Positions 32,886 through 43,112 of a stretch of DNA of 43,112 bases are shown one piece after another. The notes beneath the pieces are model-generated. The model did no database searches, was not told the origin of the DNA, and saw only the letters and a program-made list of their open reading frames with translations. Numbering within the stretch: the first letter of the stretch is position 1; the number at the start of each line of letters is the position of its first letter. A program made the position numbers and the translations under genes. Origin of the DNA: Gryganskiella cystojenkinii (Eukaryota; Mortierellomycota; Mortierellomycetes; Mortierellales; Mortierellaceae); contig JAAAIG010000086.1 in the NCBI GenBank assembly GCA_015852425.1, positions 4,988 through 48,099 on the forward strand. Reading direction: 5' to 3'.

Positions 32886-33883
32886 GTTTGATGTAATAAC
32901 GTGAAGGTGGAGGGGAAAAGGATGAAAGTGATGTGATTGAAATGGCGAACAACGGTTTTTCTTTTTTTGTGTCTGATCGATCCGTCCGAAGATCCCGAGT
33001 TGGCCAAAAAAGTGCTATGTGTGTCGACACAGAATCTAGCTGGATCGCACGAGCTATGCAATCACGTGAAGCACATAGTTTACTTGAAAGTCGCCGCCGA
33101 TTAAATTCATTCTCAGCAATTCTTGTGCTTTGCCCAGTCAGACATCATCGGGCAGGCACAACAACTGAGCCAGCGTGGCACCTCCTCGAGACGAGTCTTT
33201 CAAGAAACCCCCATTTCTCTCACAGGCTGTCCAAGCTTGTGAGAAAGCAAGAGATGAAAGTCCCAAATCAAGTCTCGATCGAAAAAACAAAAGGTAGAGT
33301 GCAAAGTCGAGAAGGGGACGTGTGTTTGTGGCCTGATTTCTCCTTCAATTGGTTGCACAAAGACTTTTTTTTTTTTTTGCTCGTCTGGCTGTCGTTTGCT
33401 TGTGGAGTCTGTGGGCAAGGGGTCAAACAAGGGCAAAAAGCAAAACGACAAGGCGGACTCGACATGAATGTGTAAAAGGGGAACTGGGATCAAAAGTCTC
33501 CATTCATTCACCCACGTCGTAACTGCATCGATGTCATGACAGGTGGGAACTTGTTTGTCGATGGAGACAAGCGCCCAATTCTGGACCGAGGCAAACCCGG
33601 TCAAGTGGTTGCCAAAAAATAAGAAACCTTTTTAAACTTGCTTTCACCCTTTATCCTCCTTTGCTCTTCTTCTTCCCATTCATCCCATTTCATTCATCTC
33701 TAACCCCCCTTCTTTATCTCGGTCCTTCATCGCCCCTCCATTACATCGCACTCGACTTTCTTCTTAGGAACCTTCACACATCATTCAAACTTCTTTTCCA
33801 CGTCCAGTCTCACTCTTTCCCGTAACTTTTCACTCGGACCTAGAAACAAAACACAACACCAGAACGCAGAGACACTACTTCTT
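32886..33883. other. Divergent promoter region between QCR6 and the RING-CH gene
   Basis: No gene is supportable. ATCACGTGA at 33061-33069 lies near QCR6. The last ATG before the RING-CH start is at about 33560, so the final 320 nt are ATG-free and C/T-rich. A TTCTTAG at about 33761-33767 could be the acceptor of a leader intron, but no matching donor stands out. Confidence 0.5.
33061..33069. promoter_or_regulatory. CACGTG (E-box) element upstream of QCR6
   Basis: ATCACGTGA is a match to the TCACGTGA core bound by Cbf1/TFE-type bHLH factors in fungi. In budding yeast Cbf1 acts at genes for respiratory complex III, which makes the placement 176 nt upstream of QCR6 suggestive. Binding here is inferred. 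Confidence 0.5.
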
Positions 33884-36349
33884 ATGCCTCTGATCCAGGA
33901 ATCAATATCCTCGAATCAAGACGAGAACACGGCGACTACTCCTCCCACGTCTGCTGCTCCCACATACTCTTTGCTCGGATCGAGCACAAGTTGTTGTCGC
34001 ATCTGTCTAGACGATGATCCTCACGGACTTTATTCGCCCTGCCGATGCAGAGGATCCATCAAGTTTGTTCACAGTCATTGCCTCACTCGATGGTAAGAAG
34101 AAAAGAAAGACAGACTGACAGGACCGAGCGACAGAACAATAGAGGGCAACGAAAAGGGGAAGGCAACATAAAAAAAACGACCATGTGATATCGAAACCAA
34201 CCACTGGAGCGGAGCTGGGAACCTTGACTTCCACCGAGACGCACGATGCGATCGGAACTCAACCCACCCACAACCTTCTCGAGGTCGTTCGATTTTTTTT
34301 TTCACAGGGCTCGAAAGAGCAAGAAACGCTCATTGACCGCCAGAGAAATGAGAGAGACAAGTTTCCGCACCCCTTTTGCGTAGACCTGGAATTTGTTTCT
34401 GTACTTCTTTTGGACTTGACCTAACAAGTGTTCCTCCTTGTTGTGTTGCTCTTTCGATAGGAGAAAGAGTTTAATGGCCCATGGACGAGACGAGTCTGCA
34501 AACTCTTGCACGATGTGCGGGTTTAACTATGTTCTCAAGAAGCGTGCTCGTTTTTACGAGTTGATCTCATATCGAGGTAATGTTCCAAGAGGTCACACCT
34601 TTCTGATCATTGTTGCGGAGGAAACGTTGGACAAGGACAAGCAAATAAGAGTCACGAGAAACAGTGATGTCTTGCTGTGAAGGAATTCGTTCAAAAGACT
34701 GAAAAGAAAGTTGTATTACGCTCACTGGTCGTATGGCGCCGTTCGCATGTGAATGAGCATCTTCCTCCTTCTCCCCCTTTTCTTTCCCCACACTTGATGG
34801 AAACACAGAAGCACAGAGTTCCAACTCTAATTGCCCCTTGTTGCTGTTCCCTTCCCATCTCTTTTTTTGTGTTCGATTTGCTAACTATGCATGACCCTCA
34901 AAACCTGGTGACCAAAAAAACCCCCTGATAGGCATCCGAATTGCCATCACAGTCCTGGTCGTCCTCGCCATGCTTTTCCCCTCGGGATACCTTATGAAGG
35001 CCTGCGTCTTGCTCTCAGGATACAACGACAGTCTGGATACGGCCCCGGTTGGATACCTTCATACCCTTCGACACCTCTCGACCAACATGGACGACTTGAC
35101 CATTTTCCCAATCTGTAAAGCCAACAGTCTCAAGAGTCAACGTCTGAGGCCATTGGCACCCTTGACAGCATCAATATCACCCATGGACGCAGTACCAGGC
35201 AAGGAACTCAAGGACACTAACTCACCCATGACGACCTCAAGCCCGATTGCTATGGCCACACCTGTCCATTTTGTCTCAATCTTCCCGGGACCCTACGCGC
35301 CTCACATCTCCAATTCAAATATCCTCGCCTCAGGTCAACAACCGCAAGTCAGTCAACCTGGGAACGCCAACAACCAACAACATCAAAATCACCCTCAACA
35401 GCATTCTGATAAACCTCAAGAGGGTGCTCATAGGTCACCAGGGGAACCATCTGTCCTTCGAAACTCTTGGACCTGGGTTTCTACCGGGATCGATGTCGTG
35501 GGATCGAGTCAACTAGCGACTCTTTTGCTTTATCCATTCGTCAACGATCGGATCTGGTTTTTCTTGCTCTGTCGACTTCAACATCTCCACCTCGGATTCT
35601 TCCTCCTGGGGTCCGCGAGTAACGTATACATGGCCTGCAAAATGCTGTCGGACATGTACGATCTTGTCATGATGCCCTCGCACCAGCAACTCCAGAATCA
35701 ACACCAAAAGCCAAGCCGGATCAAAAAGGCGTTTTTAGCCATGACCTCGATCTTTGTGATCTGGTTCTGGTTCTCCTATAACCTGATGGCGTTCAGGGTC
35801 ACCACCACCGAGGAAGAATTCATGTCCGAACTCCCCCTCTGGGCTTTGAGATGGATTAATGTTGGGGTCGCGATTGTCGATCTTAGCTACCGAAGGATCT
35901 ACAACCGTCTTGGTCGACTCAAGGTCGAGGAAGAATTGTTGGATATCTCGGATGTGGAAAAAGTTGAAGAGATGCAACAAAAAGCCTGGCTCTATCAACA
36001 ACAGCAGAGTTTCTTGCAGTACGGTCAAGAACAAGGGCAGTATCTTCTGGGACAGTTCAAGGCTCTGGAGGTGAAGCAATCGATCCTGAATGGTGCCAAT
36101 GCTGCAGTCGACGCCGTCTCGGATGTTTACTCAAAGACGAGCATACCTTGCTTCCCTCCGATGCCAAGTTCCTTTACCTCGGCTGTCACTATGATGTCGA
36201 CGTCCTCTTCATCATCATCGTCATCAGCATCAGCATCAGCATCAGCATCAGCGTCATCAGTCTCTTCGGTGAGCAACATGGGCCAAGATGCTGCAAGATC
36301 TCCACATTCAAGCAATCTAGCAGCGCAAGAGGAGTTGCCCAGTCGATAG
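33884..36349 (+). CDS. Membrane-bound RING-CH (MARCH-type) E3 ubiquitin ligase
   Basis: Exons 33884-34092, 34461-34576 and 34932-36349 give 580 residues. The RING-CH finger has the C4HC3 pattern with Cys38, Cys41, Cys53, Cys55, His63, Cys66, Cys86 and Cys89; intron 1 splits the Trp70 codon inside it. RING-CH domains recruit ubiquitin-conjugating enzymes, and such ligases ubiquitinate membrane proteins. A hydrophobic helix follows at about 109-135 (GIRIAITVLVVLAMLF), then a long polar loop with Gln/His/Asn-rich sequence (about 235-270). Two more helices lie near 313-340 and 377-399, then a Gln-rich helical segment and a Ser/Ala-rich tail. It is shorter than Doa10/MARCH6 and not clearly MARCH5, so substrate and compartment are unknown. 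Confidence 0.9.
36222..36251 (+). repeat. CATCAG hexamer repeat in the RING-CH gene
   Basis: Five tandem CATCAG units encode alternating Ser and Ala in the C-terminal tail of the RING-CH protein, next to a TCA/TCG poly-Ser run. Confidence 0.8.
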
Positions 36350-36611
36350 TGGCAAGTTCTTTTCAACCCATCTACAAACATCACCGTCGTCGAGCAGTCT
36401 AGCTGTCGAATCCTCGGACACATAGTCCAATATATCCTTGTACATTAAAATCGTTGAATTTCTAGCTTTGTTGTCAACAAAACAGGAGAACAAATCCTTT
36501 GCCGATTTTTATTCCTTGATGAAAGGTCGTGCGAGAATATTGCTAGTGAGTCGGGCATTGAACAAGATTGTTAGAGTAGAAAAATATCGCGAGCGTGAGG
36601 GGGTGTTTGAT

Positions 36612-36691
36612 CTAGTTGAAGAATGTGCGGTTGGGGGAAGGTCCAAACAACATGTTCCTGACATCGGGAAGCATCTATTGGTGACAAAAAT

Positions 36692-36744
<53 letters not shown>

Positions 36745-38179
36745 TCATCCAAGGTTAAACAAACTATTCATCCTTGATTGAAAATATGTCGATGTTATGT
36801 CAATCACAGTAAACAGATGGGAACACGTACAGCTTCCTCGAGGATAGCGAGGCGCGCTTCTGGGGTATTGTTGCACTTGGTCTTTCCACTGTTTCCTGCA
36901 GCGATGACACCACCGGCACTAAAAATATGGAAAGGTGATTGCAAATGTACCGTGATCAATATCAAGGATGACAACGAATATCCTATCGTACATGTGTGGA
37001 GGGGGGAACAGGCATAGAAACGAACCTTTCGGCAGAGAGGTATTCCTCGGACAAGTGAACCTTGACGCTCGTCTTGGTCTTCTCTTCATAACGACTTTGG
37101 ACCGAGGGCAAGAGTCGTTCGATCGTAGCCTTGTCAGCCTTACGGAACTGGATAATGACCTCGGGCTCCAAGAGACGGAAGAAAGCCTAAATTTGTGTCA
37201 TTGATGATTTGATCAATTCCGGGACGTGCCTTCTTCTCATCGTGATGACTTTTTTGACTTGACAACAAAAAAAATCAGGGATGTATATTACCTGAACAAT
37301 AGAATCCTCCAAGAACTTCTCGTAACGGGCCTTATCCTTGGAAACCTCCAAAAGCTGGCTCCTTGATTCCTCAAACAAATCATCGAGCATCTGTTGACGG
37401 GTCACCAACAAGGTCATGCGAGACTTGTTGATGTTGTTGGATTGAGCACTGAAAAATAGGACAGACAGCGATTAAAAAAAAGAGTAGACAAAAGAGTCAG
37501 TCATCTGCAGAATAAACAAATACTAAAAAAAATTCGTCATTGCCCCGCCTCCTTCTCTTTGCAACGAAAGACCATGTGAGTGACAGGGCGGCAAGAAAAT
37601 CCATTACATGCGACGCTGGACATCGGCCTGCTTGACCTTGCGCTGGAAGGCAGCGTCAATGTTGATGGCCTCCTGGCGAACGAGCTTGGCCTAGAGTACA
37701 AGTTGAGATCAATGATCCATGTCAATATCCAATTCTCCTGGCTGTTGAATTCTCTTTTGTCCCTATCCTGCTCCTGGCTCTAACCAACCTTCTCGATGTT
37801 GAACTCCTCATCGGCCTATTAATAAAAATAGAGATGTGATATTTTGTTAAGTCTAATTTTCTTCAAATAGAGGACAGGGTCGACCCAGAGTAGCGGCATC
37901 TAGCAAAAGATTCTTTGAAACTTTTGCGCTACCTTGACTTTGATCTCTCTGGCCTTCTCGAGGGCCTCCTGCTTAATAAACGCGACCTATGAAAAGAAAA
38001 GTCGTTCAACAATGAAATGAAGTAGATCAGTGTGTGGTTCTTTTCCTTTTTCTTGAGAATGCAGGGTATGAGTTAGAGAGGAAACGGCGTAACGCATAAG
38101 CGGTGTGTCCATGGTTATTTACCATCTTCCTCATTTCAGAGTAGACCTCCTCATCGTTCAGAGCCTTGTTGAATGACAT
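36612..38179 (-). CDS. VMA4: V-type proton ATPase subunit E
   Basis: Eight exons (38179-38123, 37986-37933, 37815-37789, 37690-37608, 37448-37292, 37186-37026, 36918-36831 and 36674-36612) give 229 residues, the usual length (226-233). The protein starts MSFNKALNDEEVYSEMRKM and has the family's long N-terminal helix (EALEKAREIKVKADEEFNIEK split over three exons). It has the mid segment SRMTLLVTRQQMLDDL, the C-terminal domain (FFRLLEPEVIIQFRKAD, AGGVIAAGNSGKTKCNNT) and the diagnostic end LPDVRNMLFGPSPNR. Subunit E pairs with G as a peripheral stalk holding the V1 head against the membrane sector in vacuolar and endosomal membranes. Exon 3 has only 27 nt. The frame is continuous over all seven introns, which fixes the model. 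Confidence 0.96.
36695..36738 (-). repeat. (GA)22 microsatellite inside V-ATPase subunit E intron 7
   Basis: Twenty-two GA units on the + strand read as (CT)22 on the transcribed strand. The run ends about 19 nt before the AG of the intron 7 acceptor (36676-36675), so the simple repeat occupies the polypyrimidine-tract position. Confidence 0.85.
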
Positions 38180-38921
38180 GATTGGTTGTTTGAGTGTCTA
38201 ATAAAAATGCGGGGATGCAAATGGATTGTCGCTTCAAGTCAGAGGAAGTATCAAAGTAAGTGGAGACAGCTCGTAGAGTATTGGACAAACTAGAGCTCTC
38301 GGTTCAAGAGTCGAAGGATGTTTGCTTACAAGTGAGAAGAATTGGGAGAGGTGTAGAGGTGGAATGAGTTTGAATGCAAGTTCAGGAAACGCCCTATCTC
38401 GTTGCATGTGATTCCCGCCGTCGCGGTCACGCCCTCTCTGCCCCTGTCAAGGCCAAAGTAGACGAGACGTCACTTTAAGATTAAGGGGTAGGATCCTTTT
38501 TGCTTCAAAGAAAAATGACCCCCCCTTTTTTCGCGTTTGGTGCACTTTTTCTTGCCCAAGAAAGCAGACCCTGTTTGTAAAGGGCATGCTCCAGTTGCGC
38601 CGTTTGTGATTTGTCCTCTTCATTCGCGAGACAAGTCTGTTATCTGGGCAACTTTCGCCTTTGGAATATATCCGCAGCTTTGCGGGTCTTCAAATCACGT
38701 GATCTGTTTGTTTCTTTAATGACTTTTTTTGGTTGCATGTTTTCACTGCTGTTTGCATTCCAACTGCCTTTTCCTCTCCTGCAGTCCCTTTGGGATACCA
38801 ACATTTACACTTCCCACGGCAACCCACAGACCCCGATTAGAACAACAGAGAGAACGGTCGATTTGCTACAGGTTCCTCATTAGAAAAAAAAAAAAAAAAA
38901 ACACTCGCTTCGAATCCGAGT
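38180..38921. other. Divergent promoter between V-ATPase subunit E and the RNF10-like gene
   Basis: About 740 nt separate the two starts. The stretch holds the palindrome ATCACGTGAT at 38694-38703, T- and C-rich tracts and an A18 run at 38883-38900 shortly before the + strand start. No gene is supportable in it. Confidence 0.55.
38694..38703. promoter_or_regulatory. ATCACGTGAT palindrome in the VMA4/RNF10 divergent promoter
   Basis: This ten-base perfect palindrome contains the TCACGTGA bHLH core. It sits 515 nt upstream of VMA4 and 219 nt upstream of the RNF10-like start, so it could serve both. In animals V-ATPase genes are targets of TFEB through a similar GTCACGTGAC element. Equivalence in this fungus is inference. 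Confidence 0.5.
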
Positions 38922-41691
38922 ATGAACATCAACGCCCCGTCGTTTGCTCCGCAAGGCACTGGGAACGATAAACCCGCAGGGAACAGCTCAAACTTTCGAT
39001 CGTCCTTGACTGGCTCTTCGAATCAGAGAGCTCTTCCGCCCTTGAACCATTCCAAGACCTTCTCTTCCGAGCCGCAACGTATGCCTTTGAGATATTTATT
39101 TTCAATTGCAAGGACCCAAGACCAATTGCTGAACTTTTTTTTTTTTTCTTGTACCCCCATTGCCTAAACCCTCTATCTCTCTTTATTATTCCTACTGCGC
39201 CAGGCTCGACACCAAACCGGGGCAAAAACCAACGACAGAGCAACTCCAAGCGGAACGGGTACGAACGAGAACAGGGTCAAAGTCGAGCCGGCAGCAATAA
39301 CAAACCCTCGACCTCGTCCTCGTCCTTGTCTTCTACTATGAGCTCTGCTGCGGATTCATTAGCGACCTCCATGAGCCAGCTAAGCGCGAATGACAAAGCT
39401 GGTGGTAGAGGCAATAACAAAAAGAACCAGGTTTCACTGAACCATCTGCTCAACTTTTCGTTCCCTGTTCGCGAGGAACCACAGAACGTGGCCCCCATCC
39501 GGAGGCGCCGTAATGCCAACTATCAGCCGTTCGACAAGGACAAGTTCATCAATGCAAAGTATGAAATTCGTGAGACATTCATTGCTTTATCTTGGTTGAA
39601 AGAGGACGGAAGATTATCTGGGCGTGGTATGACCATTGGACAAAGGGGTCCGGGATAATTTATTCCAATCAGTCAATTTGCATCCCGCCGTGCTGACCTC
39701 TTGTTCATTCCCTTCTCTTTCGGTCTTCTCTGAATAGCTTCCGATTCTTGATGCATCCTCGGAGCGACTATGCGGTTTTTACCATGGATGCGGATGTGCG
39801 AGTACAATGGGAGGATATCGAACAAGTCTTGATCGCCGTCCCTCAGTCATGCCCGATTTGTCTCCAACCCCCTGTGGCTGCCAGGGTGACCAAATGTGGT
39901 CACGTATACTGCTTCTCTTGCATTCTCCACTATCTGGCTCTGAGTGATACCAACAAAGCCTGGCGTAAATGCCCCATCTGTTGGGATGCCATCTATGAAA
40001 AAGATCTAAAGAGTGTCCGGACGACTCAGGATGAACATGACATTTATGACCAGGGCGAGAAGGAGATTGCCAAGAAGATTGCTGCTAAACAGGAAGTTCA
40101 CGTCGAAATGAAGCTGATCCAGAGATCATTGGTAAGTTCATTATTCACGTATTCGGATTTTGATTTACTACCTGCTTGCATCACACGGTCTAACGGACCT
40201 TTTTTTTCATCTGAAATGCAATAGAACTCGACAGTGGCGCTTCCTCGCTCAAATACATTCCCACTTGGCACCGGTGTACTATCAGAGGAACTCCAGGGTC
40301 AACCTCCACTCGAGTTTTACCCTGACGCGATGCTCTTCAGTCGACTCATGATCACAACAGTGGACAGGATTACATCTGAACTGGACCGGGATATTCGATC
40401 GATTGAGTGCGCTATGGAGGAGGCAAAGAGCTATGATGTCAACTCACATTCGGAAGAGATTGTGTTCTTTGAGATGGCTATGACCAAGATCCAGGAGCGA
40501 AAGGAAAAGGTCAAGGACGACGCGAAGTTCTTGCCCAAGGTAGCTCTGGAGCGTGAAAAGGTTTTACGTGACCATTTCGATCATGCCGCTTCCATTGTTA
40601 CACCCGAGATTGAGTTGGAACCAGAATCGGCAGCTGAAAATGCCAGACCCCTGGTCACGTACAACGAGACCGGACCCGAGGCTTATGAGCTCTCCAGGAA
40701 ACTGGACACACCGGTCTCGACCCCAGTACCCGAGGACTCAACAGCAGCACAACAGAGCGGCAGTGAGAAGGAGTCATCCGATGCGGCCAAGACCAACAAG
40801 GCCAAGACCAAAACCCCTAACCAACTCACGACCATGTACTTTTTCTATCAGGCGTCCAATGGTCACCATCTCTACCTCCAACCACTCGACATTCGTATTC
40901 TCAAGCAGCATTTTGAGACATATGACTGTTTCCCGGACACGATCACAGTCAAGGTGCTGGGCATTGAGGAGACGAGTCTGACAGAGGAAGTACGAAAGAA
41001 ATGCAAGTATCTGGGTCACTTGCCTTTGGGCTGCGAGGTCTCGTTCTTGGATGTCGCTTTGGAGGACGTTGTCGGCGCTGATGGTGTCAAGCCTTTCGAG
41101 GCCGAGTTACGGTTACGGCGGACCAAGCGTCGTGAGAAGGAGGCCAAAGAGGAACGCGAACGACTGGAACGGGAACACAAGCTCAACCCACCAAAGCCCA
41201 AGCGAGACGAGTTTTTCATGAACGACCCGTTCTTCCAGGCGCCTGCAGGACACAACAGCAACAGCTCGGGTCCTCGTAGGACAAGTGATGCTGAACTTCA
41301 GGAGGCTCTTCGACTGTCTACTCAGTCTGCTTTGGAGGAGATGCCAACTCTGATTGAGGCCAACGCTCTACTGGGACGTCGAACGTCAATACCATCATCG
41401 GCATCGACATCGGCGTCAAGAACTATTCCCGGTACTGCATCAAGTGACAATGGCGCAAGTGGGTCATCACAACAACAAGATCTCTGGGGTAGCAGCTACG
41501 AGTCGTCCAATGGGTCTCACACAGGCCCTTCAACCGTGTGGGGTACTCCCTCGGTGCCTATAAGTCGTCATCATGATGATTATGACGATTATTACGATGA
41601 CGAGCACGATTACGAACCCGACGTGGTGGTCAAGCGAGGCAAGAAGAAGGTGACTGTGCTGATGTCAAACAACAGTCGGAGAAGCAGGTGA
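38922..41691 (+). CDS. RNF10: RNF10/Mag2-type RING-finger E3 ubiquitin ligase
   Basis: Exons 38922-39078, 39204-39558, 39738-40131 and 40225-41691 give 790 residues, close to human RNF10 (811). A disordered Ser/Asn-rich N-terminus leads into the conserved VSLNHLLNFSFPVRE and FRFLMHPRSDYAVF segments. The C3HC4 RING follows at Cys209, Cys212, Cys224, His226, Cys229, Cys232, Cys249 and Cys252. A helical region and the family's FFYQASNGHHLYLQPLDIRIL segment come next, with LPLGCEVSFLDV and a Lys/Arg/Glu coiled stretch. The end is basic and acidic low complexity followed by KRGKKKVTVLM. In yeast and animals this family ubiquitinates small-subunit ribosomal proteins on stalled ribosomes, so the protein probably acts in the cytosol in ribosome quality control. 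The function is assigned by family only. Confidence 0.93.
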
Positions 41692-42401
41692 ATCTGACTA
41701 TTTTTACCTTTTCATCGTGAATCTCGACTTTGGGGGCCGAGCGCACGCCTGCAGGAAAAGCCGGGTGTGTCGTTGACAAAAGAAAAAGACCATTGTTTTT
41801 TTATGTTGTTTCTTTTCTTCTCCTTGGCAAGCTCCAGACAATTGCTCCCCCTGCCACACTTTCATTCTAGTTTTCCCCATTGTAGCCTAACGACTCGAAA
41901 CAGAGTAATATTCCCCGTTCATCCATCCACTCGCATATTTTTTTGAATCATAAACTTTTGACCCTCACTTATGTGAATGGCAGACAATGTGAGCAAGATG
42001 CGATAACGAAGACGTATATCCGGGGTCTATCCTTTGAGAAGAAGCACATGATGGTCTGTTGCTCGGTTGTCCTCAAAGTCCAGAACCGAGGAGGGGCGAT
42101 CAAATAGACCAGGAACCTGCCCAATCGAGCTTGTCCGAGTCATGCCTCCATTTTTTTTAGCACAGGGTTGATTCAAATTTCGGGTTTGCCACCAAAAGAA
42201 AACGTGAGAAACCTTTTTTTTTTCTCACTCTCGGCACTTCCTCGTTTTTACCTCTTGCTCTTCATCAAACCCGCCCTTATTTTTTCTTGAGGATCACTCT
42301 CTACCTTATTGGCAGCACAATCCCTCGGCAACAACTGCAAACAGAGCACATTATTAAACGCACTGCACGCTCACTGAACTTACGACATACAACATCAGAC
42401 C
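41692..42401. other. Intergenic region before the terminal gene
   Basis: No gene is supportable. The first part is likely the 3' UTR of the RNF10-like gene. The last 200 nt are T- and C-rich and probably contain the promoter and leader of the gene at 42402; no clear TATA box is seen. Confidence 0.5.
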
Positions 42402-43112
42402 ATGGATAACAACTCTGACCTTGCCTTTTCCCAGGCTTCTCCTCCAGCACTTATCCTTCCAAGACGGCTCTCTCTCCATGGAGGTCTGCGATCCAACAGT
42501 CACTCAAAGTCAAGACATGTCTTTCTCTCGTCCCCTTCCTCTCAGGACCCATCCTTAGAGTACCAGGGTGAAGACAACAACGGTGGCCATGATTTTTCAC
42601 ACTACTATTATTACCCGTCAACAAAGTCCAGCAGCAGCCTTGACAGCAACAACGGCAGCAACGGCAACCATCACCACCACCACGAGTCAAGCGGAGTCGT
42701 TGTATCCGTCCCGACTTTTTCGTTTGGCTCTTCTTCCTCGACGTTTTCTTCGTATGGTGGCGTCGGTGGTGGTGTGGGCCGCCGTCACACAGTCTCACAC
42801 GGCTCTCTGTCTTCGTCTTCAGCACCGTGGGCGATCCCACCTCGACATGCTCTTCATATGCCCGTGATGAAGATTGACCCGAACGTCTGGAAGAGTGAAC
42901 ACCATCAACAAGAAATCTATCGACTAATGCATGAAGGTCGAGCCGAAGAGGTCATGAAACGGAGAAAGATCAAGTCTGTTATGGACACCAGCGAAGAAGA
43001 CGACGACATGGACCCAAACGAAATGGATGACGTCGTGACCGATATTGATCTTGGTGGATTCAAAGCATTGGAGAACCGTGAGAAGGTAAAAAAAAAGGGC
43101 AACAGACCTCAC
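42402..43112 (+). CDS. Protein of unknown function, partial (continues beyond the window)
   Basis: An ATG in good context (ACCATGG) opens a frame that stays open to the window end. A GTAAAA donor at 43087 after a Glu-Lys pair makes a first exon of 42402-43086 (about 228 residues) likely. The N-terminal 150 residues are Ser/Asn/His/Gly-rich and disordered. From about residue 160 the sequence becomes compact and charged (PNVWKSEHHQQEIYRLMHEG, then MKRRKIKS and an acidic EEDDDMDP stretch), which may be the start of a conserved domain. I do not recognise the family. The missing 3' part would be needed to name it. Confidence 0.7.
   Translation, partial: MDNNSDLAFSQASPPALILPRRLSLHGGLRSNSHSKSRHVFLSSPSSQDPSLEYQGEDNNGGHDFSHYYYYPSTKSSSSLDSNNGSNGNHHHHHESSGVVVSVPTFSFGSSSSTFSSYGGVGGGVGRRHTVSHGSLSSSSAPWAIPPRHALHMPVMKIDPNVWKSEHHQQEIYRLMHEGRAEEVMKRRKIKSVMDTSEEDDDMDPNEMDDVVTDIDLGGFKALENREKVKKKGNRPH

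Noticed and set aside
36778..36830. Read-through of exon 7 of V-ATPase subunit E to a stop giving VRVPICLL
   Set aside because: GTACGT at 36830 is a good donor, and splicing to 36674 gives the conserved family C-terminus, so the read-through form is not the main product.

Overview
The window looks like a chromosome segment from an early-diverging filamentous fungus, most likely Mortierellomycota or Mucoromycota. This is inferred from gene content (velvet regulator, Pho87/90-type SPX transporter, Reb1-like Myb factor, Qcr6, V-ATPase subunit E), from short spliceosomal introns (mostly about 100-190 nt, donors GTAAGT/GTATGT-like, CTAAC/CTGAC branch sites) and from T- and pyrimidine-rich intergenic DNA. 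Nothing bacterial, viral or plasmid-like is seen, and there is no tRNA, rRNA or CRISPR array that I can recognise. Exon structures were rebuilt by eye from reading-frame continuity, splice-site consensus and family motifs.

Layout. 1-1.8 kb: no gene. 1.83-4.33 kb (+): secreted calcineurin-like phosphoesterase/5'-nucleotidase-like protein in seven exons, two of them micro-exons. 5.0-6.6 kb (-): disordered protein with SUMO-interacting-like and PP1-docking-like motifs. 7.4-10.6 kb (+): SPX-domain phosphate transporter. 12.1-13.6 kb (+): ornithine decarboxylase behind a long ATG-free leader. 13.9-15.5 kb (-): unrecognised six-helix membrane protein with a Gln/His tail. 16.1-18.5 kb (+): a TATA box, about 1.24 kb of ATG-free spliced leader with a 686-nt intron, then an 80-codon ORF. 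20.1-21.5 kb (-): Ser-rich orphan. 21.5-25.2 kb: gene-poor, with a 10-N assembly gap. 25.3-27.8 kb (+): velvet-domain regulator. 28.4-31.5 kb (+): Reb1/TTF1-like Myb protein whose reading frame is broken at an ATGA stop/start overlap. 31.7-32.9 kb (-): complex III hinge subunit Qcr6. 33.9-36.3 kb (+): membrane RING-CH E3 ligase. 36.6-38.2 kb (-): V-ATPase subunit E in eight exons. 38.9-41.7 kb (+): RNF10/Mag2-type RING E3. 42.4 kb to the end (+): partial orphan.

The genes are independent units and do not form a cluster for one pathway. Several are housekeeping (polyamine synthesis, phosphate uptake, complex III, proton pump, RNA polymerase I-type Myb factor, ubiquitin ligases). The regulatory features are the more unusual part. 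ATG-free, pyrimidine-rich leaders recur before many start codons. The octamer ATCACGTG recurs in intergenic DNA, including the QCR6 promoter and the divergent VMA4/RNF10 promoter. The most striking single item is the very long ATG-free spliced leader in front of the tiny ORF at 18260.
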